Shown in pieces: positions 44,029-53,701 of a stretch of DNA of 64,000 nt; position 1 is the stretch's first letter; each line of letters opens with the position of its first letter. Position numbers and translations under genes: made by a program. The DNA lies in NCBI GenBank assembly GCA_016887505.1, contig CP069393.1, forward strand, positions 2,255,001-2,319,000, read 5' to 3'. Source of the DNA: Clostridia bacterium (GTDB taxonomy: Bacteria; Bacillota; TC1; UBA5767). The notes below the pieces were generated by a model. The model saw nothing but the letters and a program-made list of their open reading frames with translations. It was not told the DNA's origin and searched no databases.

Positions 44029-47000
44029 TTAAGCCGCGCGTTTTTTTCTGCGCTTAATTTGAATCGTTACAAACAAGAGCAGGCAAACAGCGAAAAACCC
44101 AATGAGCTCTTTCCATTTAAAGTGAATACTAGAGGAAACGATGCAGAAGGTCCCTTCTTGTCCCGACATGGTAAGCAGCAGATACTGGCCATTGGCTGTC
44201 GTTTCTCGTATCTGCCATGTTCCTTCTGAATATTCCCATACCTCGGCATCTTTATTTGGATCATACAAAAGCCGGATGGGTACCGTGTCTTCACTGGTAA
44301 TGTCGCTGCCGGTGATACTCAGATGCAAGGTAGTGACGGAGTCACTACTTATGGTGATGCTCGAAGTATCCTCACTACTAGTAGAAACATGGAGATTTGC
44401 TTGGTCTGTGAATTTTCCCTCTGCAAGTGCGAGAGACTTTTGGCTTTTGGCTTCAGTTTCTTCACTTGCAAGTACGGTGACATAGGGTAGGTACTCGGCT
44501 ATTGCCGTAATATTTCCCGTGACCGTATCTGATTCTAGGTTGGTCCACCGACTATAGTAGCCAGGCTTTTCGGGAATTTCAGGAAGTTTTAGTGAATCTA
44601 TTTTTGTACCGAAGTCGACACTTATAACCGAGATGGTTTTGGTATCTGCGATAAAGTGGATGCCAAAGGCCAAAAATTCTCTAGGAATATTGTCCAATTT
44701 CTGCATCTCTTCAAAGGAAAGCGGCTCGGCCAGCCCGCTATAGCTGATGCTGTCGATGCCAGCAATCCCCTGACTTACATAGTAGTTATTGCGAACAAGG
44801 CTGTTGTCTTGTTCGATGTCCCCAGCAATGGCGCCGAGACATTCCTCTCCGGAAAGGATGTTTGTAATACCGTAGCAATCACGTATCTTGGTTCCCCTAC
44901 CGACGATACCGCCTATATAGCTTTCTCCTTCTAGGCTACACTTGGCGAAACTCTCGCGGATGTGGCCCGTGGAGTAGCCGGCGACTCCCCCGACATAGTC
45001 TCCATTTGTGCTGGAAGTGGATGCATAGTTTTCACATCCAATGACAGTACCCAAATCCATGCGCCCTACGATGCCCCCTATGCAGTCCTTCTTGCCGGTT
45101 ATTTCCCCATGGTTGATGCAATCCGCAAGGACGGACTTGGTTTCATAGGTTGCATTGATTGAGCCAAGGTCTATGACGTCATCTTCTGGATCCAAATCGA
45201 TTTCAATGGACATGCTGCCAATGATACCGCCTACATTGCGGTCTGCCTCGATGTTGCCGCTATTTTTACTGTTGGCCACCTTGCCGAGTCTGGTACCATT
45301 TATGTCTTCGTTCGAGGTGTCTTCAATGTAGTCTGAAATTTCTGCTTGGTCCGTATTATCTGTTAAATCAGTCAGGGCATCGATAACCAGGGTCATGATG
45401 ACGTTGAATTGGTCATTCACAGCCCGCAGGTCGTTACTCAGTGTTTTGCTTGACGATGATATGGAATCATTTAAATCGGCCATTTCTTTGGAGATTCCCG
45501 AAAGAGAAGTATATAGCGCATTGCTGGTATCTCGGTAATCTTCACTTAGGGGACTAAATTCAATGGTCTTTTCAGCGGATAGATCCTCTGTTAAGTCTTT
45601 CAGTCCGCCGATGGTGGACCTTGCTTCCTTGGAGGCCCTCGTAATGGTGTCTAGGAGGTCTTGAAACTCGTCTGATATATCCACATAGTTAAGAGCTTTT
45701 TGTAAGTTCTCTAGGGCGCTTACATAGTCATCATTGGCCTGCTCTAGATCTAGAAAGGCTTGGTGAAGTAGGTCGTGATCTATGTCTATGAGTGTTTGGT
45801 TGGCCAAAATATCGGAAGCCAGGTTGCTGATGGTACTACTCATATCTCCCAAGGCAGTACTCGCCTGCAGGATGGCTTGGGAGATCTCGAGGGCACTTTC
45901 TCCTAGGTCTAGCTCTGTCCAACCTTCTGTTTGCTTGAGACTGTCGTTAAGCTCTTCTAGCGTCGTGCTGGCTTTTTGCTGCGCCTCGGCTATTTGTTGC
46001 AGAGCACCCATTGTTTCTTCATCTCCAGCAAGCGCAATGACCGCTTCTTGGATGGCCTGGTCTAGTTCTTGGGCATTGCTAGCGTTGAAAGCATCCGATA
46101 CGCTTTGGGTGGCCTTGCCCAGTGTTGCTAGTGCAGATTTAATTTCTTCATTTGCTGAGGCTAGGTCGTCTGCCGCAAGTTCAATATGGTGCATGGAGGC
46201 AGAATCATCGATGTCGTTTGCATAGTCTTCTATCTGTTCCAGGGCCTTGGTTATGGCAGAGGAGGTATCTTCTGCATCTTCAAGAATCTCATCCATCTGG
46301 TCTAAGGTGTCAGAAAGGATTGCACTGGCTCGGTTTACCTCACTGATATTGTCATCGACGAAGTCTTGGGTTTTGTTCAGCAAGTCCTGCGACTGGTCTT
46401 TGGCTGAATCGGTGTAGGCTGCAACCAAGTCCAACTGTCTCGTAACGGTGTCTGTGCTTGCGTCAGCATCATCCAAGGTGTCGTTCAGTAGCGTATGGAA
46501 GACGTTTAACTCGGTTTCCAACTGGTCTAGGGTGTTGTCCGACAGACTCATGATGACGTAAGGCTCCGATTGTCCTACGATACCGCCTACGTCTTTACGA
46601 CCATAGAGGGTGCCCGTGTTGGTGCAGCCGGAGAGGTAGCCAGCTTGTCTTCCGGCTATTCCGCCTACATTGTAACCCATGTGGGCATATCCCACTGTAC
46701 CCGTGTTGAGACAGCCTGTGATGATGCCATTTGAATAACCTGCGATGCCGCCTGAGTCGGTATGCATCAGTAAGGAGGTATCGGCATCTTCTTGTGCAGA
46801 CAGTGTCGTCAGCTTTTCCATCATGGCGCTGGGATCTAGGTCCATATCATCTAGGCTGTGGGTGGCTTCTACGGTGGTGGTGTTGACCTGGCTGTGGCTG
46901 GTACACTTGGTCACCGTGCCTAGATTTTTACCGACGATACCGCCGGTAGCCTTTTCGGCGATGACGTTGCTGCTGGTACTACAGCCGCTGATTAGTCCAG

Positions 47001-47508
47001 TTTCTAGGTTTTTACCGACGATACCACCTACGGACGCCTTGCCACGTACGATGCCATCAAAGGAACAGTTAAGGATGGTGCCCGCATTGCTCCCAATAAT
47101 GCCCCCTACGATGGACTTGCTGCCATCTGGGGTGACGCTTCCCCGGACATTCAGGTCTTTGATGGTGGCATTCGTCTGGAGGTAGCGGAAGAATCCTTGC
47201 TTTGAACCGGCCGTGTCAAGATGGTAACCAGATATGGTATGTCCGTTTCCTTCAAAGCTTCCCCCAAAGGTGGGGATGGATTGAAAATCGCTATTTTCCA
47301 GGTTTAGGTCCTGCATGAGGACGATGGTTTTTCCGTTAGACCAAGTGTCTAGCGAACAGTTTTCTGCCAATTTTAGCAAATCCTCTACACTAGAAATCTG
47401 GATGTAGTCTGGGTCTGCAGCACTAGCAGGAGCCAAGGGTAGGAAGGTCAAAACCATGGCTAGGAGCAATAGAATACTGGTAAATTTATTGTTTATCTTG
47501 TTTGACAT
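44029..47508 (-). CDS. Cell-surface GLUG-repeat protein with a 400-residue coiled coil and C-terminal membrane anchor
   Basis: This is a 1159-residue exported protein. The signal peptide ends ASAAD near residue 30. Two blocks of GLUG-type repeats (VGGIIGSNAG, VGGIVGKNL and similar) at about 60-310 and 725-900 should form a beta-helix. Between them a helical, Asp/Leu/Gln-rich coiled coil of about 400 residues (about 318-716) recalls the YhgE/Pip type. A beta-rich region then leads to a single membrane helix (about 1130-1150) and a KRRKKRAA tail. ATG 47508 has AGGAGGT 8 nt upstream and lies 23 nt inside the end of the MMPL gene. The role is unknown; context suggests a partner of the MMPL exporter. 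Confidence 0.82.
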   Translation of the reverse strand: MSNKINNKFTSILLLLAMVLTFLPLAPASAADPDYIQISSVEDLLKLAENCSLDTWSNGKTIVLMQDLNLENSDFQSIPTFGGSFEGNGHTISGYHLDTAGSKQGFFRYLQTNATIKDLNVRGSVTPDGSKSIVGGIIGSNAGTILNCSFDGIVRGKASVGGIVGKNLETGLISGCSTSSNVIAEKATGGIVGKNLGTVTKCTSHSQVNTTTVEATHSLDDMDLDPSAMMEKLTTLSAQEDADTSLLMHTDSGGIAGYSNGIITGCLNTGTVGYAHMGYNVGGIAGRQAGYLSGCTNTGTLYGRKDVGGIVGQSEPYVIMSLSDNTLDQLETELNVFHTLLNDTLDDADASTDTVTRQLDLVAAYTDSAKDQSQDLLNKTQDFVDDNISEVNRASAILSDTLDQMDEILEDAEDTSSAITKALEQIEDYANDIDDSASMHHIELAADDLASANEEIKSALATLGKATQSVSDAFNASNAQELDQAIQEAVIALAGDEETMGALQQIAEAQQKASTTLEELNDSLKQTEGWTELDLGESALEISQAILQASTALGDMSSTISNLASDILANQTLIDIDHDLLHQAFLDLEQANDDYVSALENLQKALNYVDISDEFQDLLDTITRASKEARSTIGGLKDLTEDLSAEKTIEFSPLSEDYRDTSNALYTSLSGISKEMADLNDSISSSSKTLSNDLRAVNDQFNVIMTLVIDALTDLTDNTDQAEISDYIEDTSNEDINGTRLGKVANSKNSGNIEADRNVGGIIGSMSIEIDLDPEDDVIDLGSINATYETKSVLADCINHGEITGKKDCIGGIVGRMDLGTVIGCENYASTSSTNGDYVGGVAGYSTGHIRESFAKCSLEGESYIGGIVGRGTKIRDCYGITNILSGEECLGAIAGDIEQDNSLVRNNYYVSQGIAGIDSISYSGLAEPLSFEEMQKLDNIPREFLAFGIHFIADTKTISVISVDFGTKIDSLKLPEIPEKPGYYSRWTNLESDTVTGNITAIAEYLPYVTVLASEETEAKSQKSLALAEGKFTDQANLHVSTSSEDTSSITISSDSVTTLHLSITGSDITSEDTVPIRLLYDPNKDAEVWEYSEGTWQIRETTANGQYLLLTMSGQEGTFCIVSSSIHFKWKELIGFFAVCLLLFVTIQIKRRKKRAA

Positions 47509-49993
47509 CGGGTTGTACCTCCTCTCCAAGGGGTAGTTGATGATCGACTGGGATAGTTGTATCTAGATTTTCCAGGGACCCGGCTTCTACTAAAGCATTG
47601 AGGGAACCGTAAACCGTACCGGAAAAGTCTGCATCCACCATACCGGAAACATAGCCTCGTACATGTCCTGTGACCCGCATGCTTCCATAGCGAGTCTGCC
47701 TGAGGGGGGCTTTTTTCAAGGTGAAGGCTGTTTTTTCAATCAGCAAGTCTCCGACCAGCAGTATTTGAGGAAGTATCCCCATGACCTGCAAGATGGAGAT
47801 GATGGTTCCTCGACCTAGGCAGGTTCCAATAGACGCGATGGCAGGATCGGAAGACAAACGTCCGATCAAGAGTCCTGCTGACGCCAGCATGGTACCCGAT
47901 GTGATGATGGTCGGGAAGCCTTGGTTGAGAGCCTCCACAATGGCCTCCTTGATGGGCATCTCTTTTTTCAACTGCGTATAGCGGTTGGTGATTACGATGG
48001 CGTAGTCAATGTTGGCCCCCATCTGGATGGCGCTGACCACCAAATAACTCATGAAAAACAGGTTCTCCTGTTGCAGATATGGTATGGAGAAGTTAAGCCA
48101 AATACTGCTTTGAATCACCACAATCAGAAGAACCGGAAGACCGGCCGACTGGAAGGTGAATAGGAGTACCAACATCACGAATACTGCCGATAAGATGCTG
48201 ATAAGGATGTTATCGTTTTTAAAGGAAGAGGCTAGGTCGGCATCACTAGTGGATTCACCCACTACATAGACGCTATCGTAGTCGTAGTATTCTCCTCCTA
48301 TTTCGTGGAGCGTGTCTAGAAAAGCGAAGGTTTCCTCACTTTCTTCTGGTAGATTTAGTTTAAGTACAAACCGACTATAGTTTTCTCCTTCTAGTTGTAA
48401 TCTAGCATCGGTTAGTTTTTCATGGATGTCTTCTAGGTCTTGGTTTAAATCGGCATCTAAGGTTACATAGCCTAATTGAACCTGGTCATAGACAAACATG
48501 AAGATATCGATTAGCGGTACGCCATAGGAATCAATCCCACTGACTAGCTTGCCATAGGTTTCATCGTCCACGGCATAGGCAGAATACAAGAGTCGTGCTG
48601 CCTCAATATCCAGGTCAGTCAGTTCTGAGAACTGGCGGGGCGTAAGCTTGTCGGTCAGGATGTAGTCGTCCATGGCTTCAATGGAGGAAAGTCCTTGGAC
48701 CGAATCAATTTGGTCTAGCGCTTCAATTTTTTGCAACAATTGCTTTTCCGTATCGTAGTCTCCGGAAGGTACCATCATGGCGAGGGTATTGGTGGTTCCG
48801 AAGGTATCGCTAATCTTTTTCTCAGCAATCTGGGCATCATTTTGTTTTACGGTACTTAAGGTGCTATATCCATAGACATAGGGACATTTATTCGCAAAAA
48901 TGAAGGATGCGATTACCAGTACGATGAAAACAGGCAACATGACGAAACGAGTCTTTACGGCCATATGTCCCCAGACATTGATGGTCGGCACGAAGTTTTT
49001 ATGGTGCGTTTTGTCAATGAGCTTGCTAAAAGAAAGTAAGAGTCCGGGCATCAGGGTGAAGACACACAGCAAGCTAAGGACGATGGCCTTCATCAGTACG
49101 ATTCCCATATCGTAGCCGATTCGAAATTGCATAAAGGTCATGGCTACCAGTCCCATCAGGGTGGTCAAGCTGCTGCCGCATATTTCCGGGATGGCCTTAC
49201 TAAGTGCAATGATGACTGCTTGTCTAGGTTCTGCTTTTTTTCGCTCTTCCGTGTAGCGGTGGCAAAGAATGATGGCGTAGTCGATGGCAAGGGCCAGCTG
49301 CAAGACTACTGCTACCGAATCCGATACAAAGGAAATGGTGCCAAACAGAAAGTTGGTTCCCATATTGAGCAGGGCGGCTATGGCGAAGGTAATAAGGAGT
49401 ACTGGAATCTCAGCATAGGTATGGGAGGTAAACAAAAGGACTGCCAAAATAATGAAAATGGCGATGCCCATAACGACTTTCATTTCAGCCGCGATGGATT
49501 CAGCTCTTGATTCTCCAACAGCGCTATCGATATATAGGTCATAGCCAGATAAGTCTTCCTTGATGCTATTCATAGCGTCAAGACTTACCTGGTCGGTTTC
49601 TTCACCGTCGAACACCACACGAAAGAGGGCGGAAGCATCGAGATACTGGTCGTCTTCCTCTTCAAACTCTACCGAGCTTACGCCGGGTGTTTCTTCAATT
49701 TGACGGGCGATATCCTCTGCCTGTTCATAGGAGATGTTGTCGACCATGATGTCGGCTGTGCCAAAGGTGGTGAATTCATCTTCCATGATGCTGAGCCCGA
49801 TTCTGGTTTCTGCATCTTCTGGCAGATAGTCAGTTAAGTCATTGTCTACTGCAACCCAGTTCATGGAAAAAGCACAAAAAATGGCCAAGATACCATATAG
49901 GAGGTAAAAGGCTTTGCGTTTGTCTACAATAATGGCAGATACTTTTTCTAGGGCGCTGGTTTTGTTTTCGTAGTTTTTGTTTTTCTTGCTCAC
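47486..49993 (-). CDS. MMPL/RND-superfamily exporter
   Basis: This 835-residue membrane protein has one N-terminal helix (about 28-48), a soluble domain, a helix cluster (about 170-340), a second soluble domain and a second helix cluster (about 560-760), the two-fold RND layout with about 12 helices. ALAIDYAIILCHRY and the second-half counterpart GANIDYAIVITNRY are the paired motifs of helices 4 and 10 in MMPL proteins and carry the proton-relay Asp. MMPL proteins commonly export lipids or hydrophobic compounds. The start is GTG 49993, overlapping the preceding small gene by GTGA with GAGGTG upstream. A TetR gene is divergent from the operon. Confidence 0.93.
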   Translation of the reverse strand: MSKKNKNYENKTSALEKVSAIIVDKRKAFYLLYGILAIFCAFSMNWVAVDNDLTDYLPEDAETRIGLSIMEDEFTTFGTADIMVDNISYEQAEDIARQIEETPGVSSVEFEEEDDQYLDASALFRVVFDGEETDQVSLDAMNSIKEDLSGYDLYIDSAVGESRAESIAAEMKVVMGIAIFIILAVLLFTSHTYAEIPVLLITFAIAALLNMGTNFLFGTISFVSDSVAVVLQLALAIDYAIILCHRYTEERKKAEPRQAVIIALSKAIPEICGSSLTTLMGLVAMTFMQFRIGYDMGIVLMKAIVLSLLCVFTLMPGLLLSFSKLIDKTHHKNFVPTINVWGHMAVKTRFVMLPVFIVLVIASFIFANKCPYVYGYSTLSTVKQNDAQIAEKKISDTFGTTNTLAMMVPSGDYDTEKQLLQKIEALDQIDSVQGLSSIEAMDDYILTDKLTPRQFSELTDLDIEAARLLYSAYAVDDETYGKLVSGIDSYGVPLIDIFMFVYDQVQLGYVTLDADLNQDLEDIHEKLTDARLQLEGENYSRFVLKLNLPEESEETFAFLDTLHEIGGEYYDYDSVYVVGESTSDADLASSFKNDNILISILSAVFVMLVLLFTFQSAGLPVLLIVVIQSSIWLNFSIPYLQQENLFFMSYLVVSAIQMGANIDYAIVITNRYTQLKKEMPIKEAIVEALNQGFPTIITSGTMLASAGLLIGRLSSDPAIASIGTCLGRGTIISILQVMGILPQILLVGDLLIEKTAFTLKKAPLRQTRYGSMRVTGHVRGYVSGMVDADFSGTVYGSLNALVEAGSLENLDTTIPVDHQLPLGEEVQPDVKQDKQ

Positions 49994-50298
49994 GAATCAC
50001 ACCTCTTTCCTGTGATGGCTAGACATCCCTTGGCTGTTTCTGCCATACCGTGAAGTGTGCCTTCTTCTTCTAAAAGGTGGATGTTGCCTGCGATGATTCC
50101 CGTAGCGGTTTTTAGGGTGCAAGGAAAGATATAGTTGTTGTGGCTGGCTTTACCACCCGAGAAGGTGGTGGTGAAACCAAGAATACTCAGTTTTCCAGAT
50201 AAATCATGTTCTTGAATATCTAGGCAAAGAATTCCCTTTTTAGGTCCTAGGGCGCTATGGATGGATATTGCATATGTTGTTTTACGATTTGTTTCCAT
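49990..50298 (-). CDS. Small protein of unknown function heading the MMPL operon
   Basis: This is a 102-residue protein that I do not recognise. No signal peptide or membrane helix is visible. Alternating hydrophobic residues and several Gly-bounded strands (KGILCLDIQ, GKLSILGF, GIIAGNIHLL) suggest a small beta-barrel, possibly a ligand-binding domain. GGAGG lies 7 nt upstream of the ATG, and the 4-nt overlap with the MMPL start supports a real, coupled gene. Confidence 0.7.
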   Translation of the reverse strand: METNRKTTYAISIHSALGPKKGILCLDIQEHDLSGKLSILGFTTTFSGGKASHNNYIFPCTLKTATGIIAGNIHLLEEEGTLHGMAETAKGCLAITGKRCDS

Positions 50299-50320
50299 TG
50301 TTATACCTCCGATGGTTTGG

Positions 50321-50326
50321 ATTATA
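50321..50326 (-). promoter_or_regulatory. Probable -10 box of the MMPL operon
   Basis: TATAAT on the minus strand (50326 to 50321) lies 22 bp before the small-protein ATG. The -35 at 17 bp (TGGAGC) is weak. The large palindrome 50353-50401 lies immediately upstream, in a position to block or activate it. Confidence 0.5.
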
Positions 50327-50352
50327 AAACTGTCGCCAGAAAAGCTCCATAG

Positions 50353-50401
50353 ACAATCTACCCCAATTTGTCTAGAAACTAGACAAGTTGGGGTAGATTG
50401 T
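50353..50401. promoter_or_regulatory. Long palindrome between MMPL operon and tetR, probable TetR operator
   Basis: The arms are 23 nt (50353-50375 and 50379-50401) around AAA with a single T-G wobble, and the centre reads TTGTCTAG-AAA-CTAGACAA. It overlaps a likely -35 TTGTAC (50398-50403) of the TetR gene, whose -10 would be TATGTT (50421-50426). The length could hold two TetR dimers. No U-tract follows, so it is not a terminator. Confidence 0.75.
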
Positions 50402-50462
50402 ACAGCAGTATCATTTTTTGTATGTTTGTGCTATATTTTTTTAGAAGGGTGAGTAGATAACT

Positions 50463-51038
50463 TTGGATAAAAAGACACAACAAACTAAGAAATTGCTTGC
50501 GGATTCGCTAAAAAGCATCATGGCGATAAAAGCTTTAAATAAAATATCCATACGGGAAATCTGTGAAGAGAGTGGATTCAATCGGCAGACCTTTTATTAC
50601 CATTTTGAGGATATCTTCGATTTGGTGAAATGGATGTTTCGTAAGGACACGGAGCTCCTCTTGCAGCAAACGGAAAATTTGCTCTTTTGGCAGGAATCCT
50701 TGCTGCAGTTGTTTCAATATATTGAAAGCAATCGAGCAGTCTGTCTGTGCGCTCTTGAATCGATGGGGCGGGTCTATTTGAAACAGTTCTTTTCGGATGT
50801 TATTTCAAAAGCGGTCTTTGTGATGGGCCATGAATTGCCTGTGGAATCCAAGAAGTATATGGAATTTCTAGCGCAGTATTATACGGTGGCCATGGTTGGA
50901 TTGTTGGAAAGCTGGGTTCTAGGAGAACTAGAAGAAACCCCAGAACAAGTGGTGGAGTATTTCAGCACCATTGTGAATGACCAGTTCCAGGGCGCTGTTC
51001 TTAGAAACCAGGCTGATAGTCTTTCTGGCTGTTTCTAG
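50463..51038 (+). CDS. TetR/AcrR family regulator
   Basis: This is a 191-residue regulator with an N-terminal helix-turn-helix (about 27-47, IREICEESGFNRQTFYYHF) and an all-helical ligand domain. The TTG at 50463 is the only plausible start that keeps the first DNA-binding helix; GAAGGGTGAG lies about 11 nt upstream. Being divergent from the small protein/MMPL/GLUG operon, with the palindrome between, makes it the likely repressor of both units. The inducer is probably the exported compound, identity unknown. Confidence 0.9.
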   Translation: MDKKTQQTKKLLADSLKSIMAIKALNKISIREICEESGFNRQTFYYHFEDIFDLVKWMFRKDTELLLQQTENLLFWQESLLQLFQYIESNRAVCLCALESMGRVYLKQFFSDVISKAVFVMGHELPVESKKYMEFLAQYYTVAMVGLLESWVLGELEETPEQVVEYFSTIVNDQFQGAVLRNQADSLSGCF

Positions 51039-51162
51039 GGAGTTTCAGATACGTGCCTTGAGTATCTTGTCCTAAGGTTAGAAATTAGAGGTGTGGGGCC
51101 GTACGGATCTTGTTTGCTATTGTGAAAGCAAACAGAAAGCCTTGCGTTGCCAGCCTTGTTAT

Positions 51163-51211
51163 TAAAAAAAGGAACAGCCCCGGAATGACGAGTCATTCTA
51201 GGGCTGTTCTT
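51163..51211 (-). terminator. Terminator of trpB (shared with tetR)
   Basis: GAACAGCCC pairs with GGGCTGTTC and GAATGAC with TCATTC around a short loop. On the minus strand it is followed by a run of seven T. It separates convergent tetR and trpB. Confidence 0.88.
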
Positions 51212-51261
51212 TACGTTACTTCATTGTATCGATATTACTTTTCTTTTCATTATCGACTGGA

Positions 51262-52491
51262 CTACTTCAGGCCTAAGCGTTCTCCGTAATGTTCAATTAC
51301 ATACTCTAGGTCTTTGTCTCCGCGGCCGGAAAGGTTGATCAGGATGGAACCTGTTTCCATTTCTTTGGCGAGTTTCATGGCATAGGCGACAGCGTGTGCA
51401 CTTTCTAGTGCAGGGATGATGCCTTCCATTTTAGATAGGGTGGAAAAAGCATCGATGGCTTCGTCGTCTGTAGCGGACTTGTATTCCACGCGGCCGATAT
51501 CTCTTAGGTAGGCGTGTTCTGGGCCAACAGAAGGATAGTCTAGACCACTGGCGATGGAATGCACGGGAGCCGGCTCACCTTTGTCGTCTTTTAGCATGAT
51601 GGAATTGAATCCATGCATTACGCCTTCGGAACCGAAGGTCAAACTAGCAGCGTGTTCGCCGAGTTTTGTTCCTCTGCCCATGGGCTCAACACCGTAAAGT
51701 TTAACGGGGTCGTTAAAGAATCCAGACATGATTCCAGCTGCATTGGAACCACCACCTACGCAGGCTACAACAGCATCCGGTAGTTCTCCAGTCATATCTA
51801 GGAATTGTTCTCTGGCTTCGATGCCTACGACTGCTTGGAAATCTCTTACCATTACTGGGAAGGGATGAGGGCCTACCACGCTACCGATACAGTAGATGGT
51901 ATCGGTGAAGTCGCCCATATAGGCTTCAAAGGCTGCGTCTACCGCTTCTTTTAGGGTTTTAAGACCGTGGGAAACGGGAACAACTTTTGCACCGAGCAGT
52001 TTCATACGTGCTACGTTTGGTGCTTGTTTGGCGATATCTACTTCACCCATGTAGATGTCGCATTCTAAACCGAAATAGGCAGCGGCTGTGGCAAGAGCAA
52101 CACCGTGTTGTCCAGCGCCGGTTTCAGCGATAATCTTTTTCTTGCCTAGGTATTTGGCCAAGAGTGCTTCACCCATGCAGTGGTTTAGTTTGTGTGCACC
52201 TGTATGGTTCAAATCTTCTCTTTTAAGATAGATCTGGCAATTTCCGATGGAATTTGAAAGTCTTTCACAATGGCTTACTGGTGTTGGACGGCCTTGGAAT
52301 TCTTTTCGGATTCTTCTTAGTTCGCTAATGAAGCGAGAACTTTTGCAAATCGTCTGGTAGGCAGTTGCGATATTTTCAAATTCTTCTACCAGCTGAGGTG
52401 GGATAAAGGCACCACCGTAGGTGCCGAAAAACCCGTCTTTGGTCGGGGTTGTTTTGGTGTAAACAGCAAAATCCACATTTTTTTCTAACAT
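51262..52491 (-). CDS. trpB: Tryptophan synthase beta subunit, stand-alone
   Basis: This PLP enzyme joins indole and serine to give tryptophan. The 409-residue protein has HTGAHKLNH with the PLP lysine at 101, the catalytic Glu123 in [19 protein letters not shown] for phosphate binding, and NLSGRGDKD at the end. It is the usual length of TrpB1. No trpA or other trp gene is in the window, so it may work with indole from elsewhere or with a distant TrpA. AAGGAG precedes the ATG. The 197-bp upstream region has repeated ATACCAA words but no T-box signature (no GGTGGTACCGCG-like element). Confidence 0.95.
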   Translation of the reverse strand: MLEKNVDFAVYTKTTPTKDGFFGTYGGAFIPPQLVEEFENIATAYQTICKSSRFISELRRIRKEFQGRPTPVSHCERLSNSIGNCQIYLKREDLNHTGAHKLNHCMGEALLAKYLGKKKIIAETGAGQHGVALATAAAYFGLECDIYMGEVDIAKQAPNVARMKLLGAKVVPVSHGLKTLKEAVDAAFEAYMGDFTDTIYCIGSVVGPHPFPVMVRDFQAVVGIEAREQFLDMTGELPDAVVACVGGGSNAAGIMSGFFNDPVKLYGVEPMGRGTKLGEHAASLTFGSEGVMHGFNSIMLKDDKGEPAPVHSIASGLDYPSVGPEHAYLRDIGRVEYKSATDDEAIDAFSTLSKMEGIIPALESAHAVAYAMKLAKEMETGSILINLSGRGDKDLEYVIEHYGERLGLK

Positions 52492-52688
52492 TGCTTGTCT
52501 CCTTTATTGGTATTTGGTATTTCATTGTGTTTGGTATCTTGTTTTCATTGAGTCCAGTTATGGTATGAATAATTAAATGATAGTATTACTATAACAGATG
52601 ATACCACAAAAGCGCGTTTTATGGAGGCACTGCGTGGAAATTTGTTGGCCAATTGGCGTAGGAATTTTTAGGGGGTAGAGAAATCTGA

Positions 52689-53510
52689 CTACTGAAACTC
52701 GATCTCAACAGGAGATTGGTTTTCATTAAAATAGCAGCAGTCTCCTTCTGGGTAATGCCAGAAGGACTGTAGTAGGGTTGGCCTAAGGATACCATCTTTT
52801 TCTTGGTAGTTTCTCATGGTGGCACTCCAAGGTACCGTTCTACTATTTCCTTTCATGTCGGTGGCAACCCGGTCCTTGCTTGTAAAGGACACGAGGGCGC
52901 CGCTTGGGTCAAAGGTGAAAATTCCTTCCGCAGAGATGCCGTAGTAGGAGATGCTTGCTTTTGCATGGGTATCGTCGATTTCTTCCCAAGATATGTAGTC
53001 TTGTAAAGCGACATGGGGGACAAGAAGACATTCTGCCAGTATGGTGACTAGGCATGCTCTGTCCATATCTTTTCCGCCTTGGTCAAACAGGGTGATTTGT
53101 TTTGCAAGGATGCCTTTCATGCTTCCAATACCGTTTTCAAAGGCGTCATACCCTTCGAAGGGTATGCCATATAGGCTAGAGGAGATGTAGGCAAAGCGTT
53201 CAGGCTTTGCAACAAGATTGTATTGGGTATAGTCAATCTGGATGGTCTTTTTTTCCGATATTACAAAATCCACACCGTGAAAGTTGGCTGTCATGGAAGA
53301 CATCTTGGGTGTTCCGAGAAAGCCACAGTATCTGAAATATCTTTGTAGGGCAATAGGCAGTTCTTGGATATCCCTTTCGGTGAAGCGTGCTGGCTCTAGT
53401 GTTGCCGCTTCTTTTTTTTGTTCAACCTTCTTGTGAAAGGCAGAGGCGGTTTTGGAATAGGGGAGTTTGAAAAAGACTATGATTATGACGATACATACTA
53501 GTGGAATCAA
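52689..53510 (-). CDS. DUF6544-like protein with N-terminal membrane helix
   Basis: This is a 273-residue protein with one hydrophobic N-terminal helix (about 2-16) and a large extracytoplasmic domain. LPIALQRYFRYCGFLGTPK and the LVPHVALQDYISWEEI segment fit the family I know as DUF6544 (recalled, not searched); its function is unknown. The start is TTG 53510 with AAGGAAGG 9 nt upstream. It lies 197 nt upstream of trpB on the same strand, which is too far to argue for cotranscription. Confidence 0.65.
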   Translation of the reverse strand: MIPLVCIVIIIVFFKLPYSKTASAFHKKVEQKKEAATLEPARFTERDIQELPIALQRYFRYCGFLGTPKMSSMTANFHGVDFVISEKKTIQIDYTQYNLVAKPERFAYISSSLYGIPFEGYDAFENGIGSMKGILAKQITLFDQGGKDMDRACLVTILAECLLVPHVALQDYISWEEIDDTHAKASISYYGISAEGIFTFDPSGALVSFTSKDRVATDMKGNSRTVPWSATMRNYQEKDGILRPTLLQSFWHYPEGDCCYFNENQSPVEIEFQ

Positions 53511-53665
53511 GATGGGTAACCTTCCTTTCTTTGAATCTACTTGTCCCTTAAAATCGGTTTTTTATCAACTAGGATCGTTTGTAGCTTGAGCTAGGATGTT
53601 AGAAGTGTCCTTGGCCACTGTGCGCCGGGGAGTGCGGGCGTGCTTGTCTTTGGTGTAATTATAAT

Positions 53666-53700
53666 AAAAACGCCTGTCCAAGTATAGGATAGGCGTTTTT
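53666..53700 (-). terminator. Terminator after tRNA-Ser
   Basis: AAAAACGCCTGTCC pairs with GGATAGGCGTTTTT (one mismatch), with a T run on the minus strand. It lies 1 nt after the tRNA 3' end. Confidence 0.88.
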
Positions 53701-53701
53701 A

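Noticed and set aside
52492-52688. T-box leader upstream of trpB
   Set aside because: The region is short and lacks the T-box sequence and antiterminator fold; only repeated ATACCAA words are seen.
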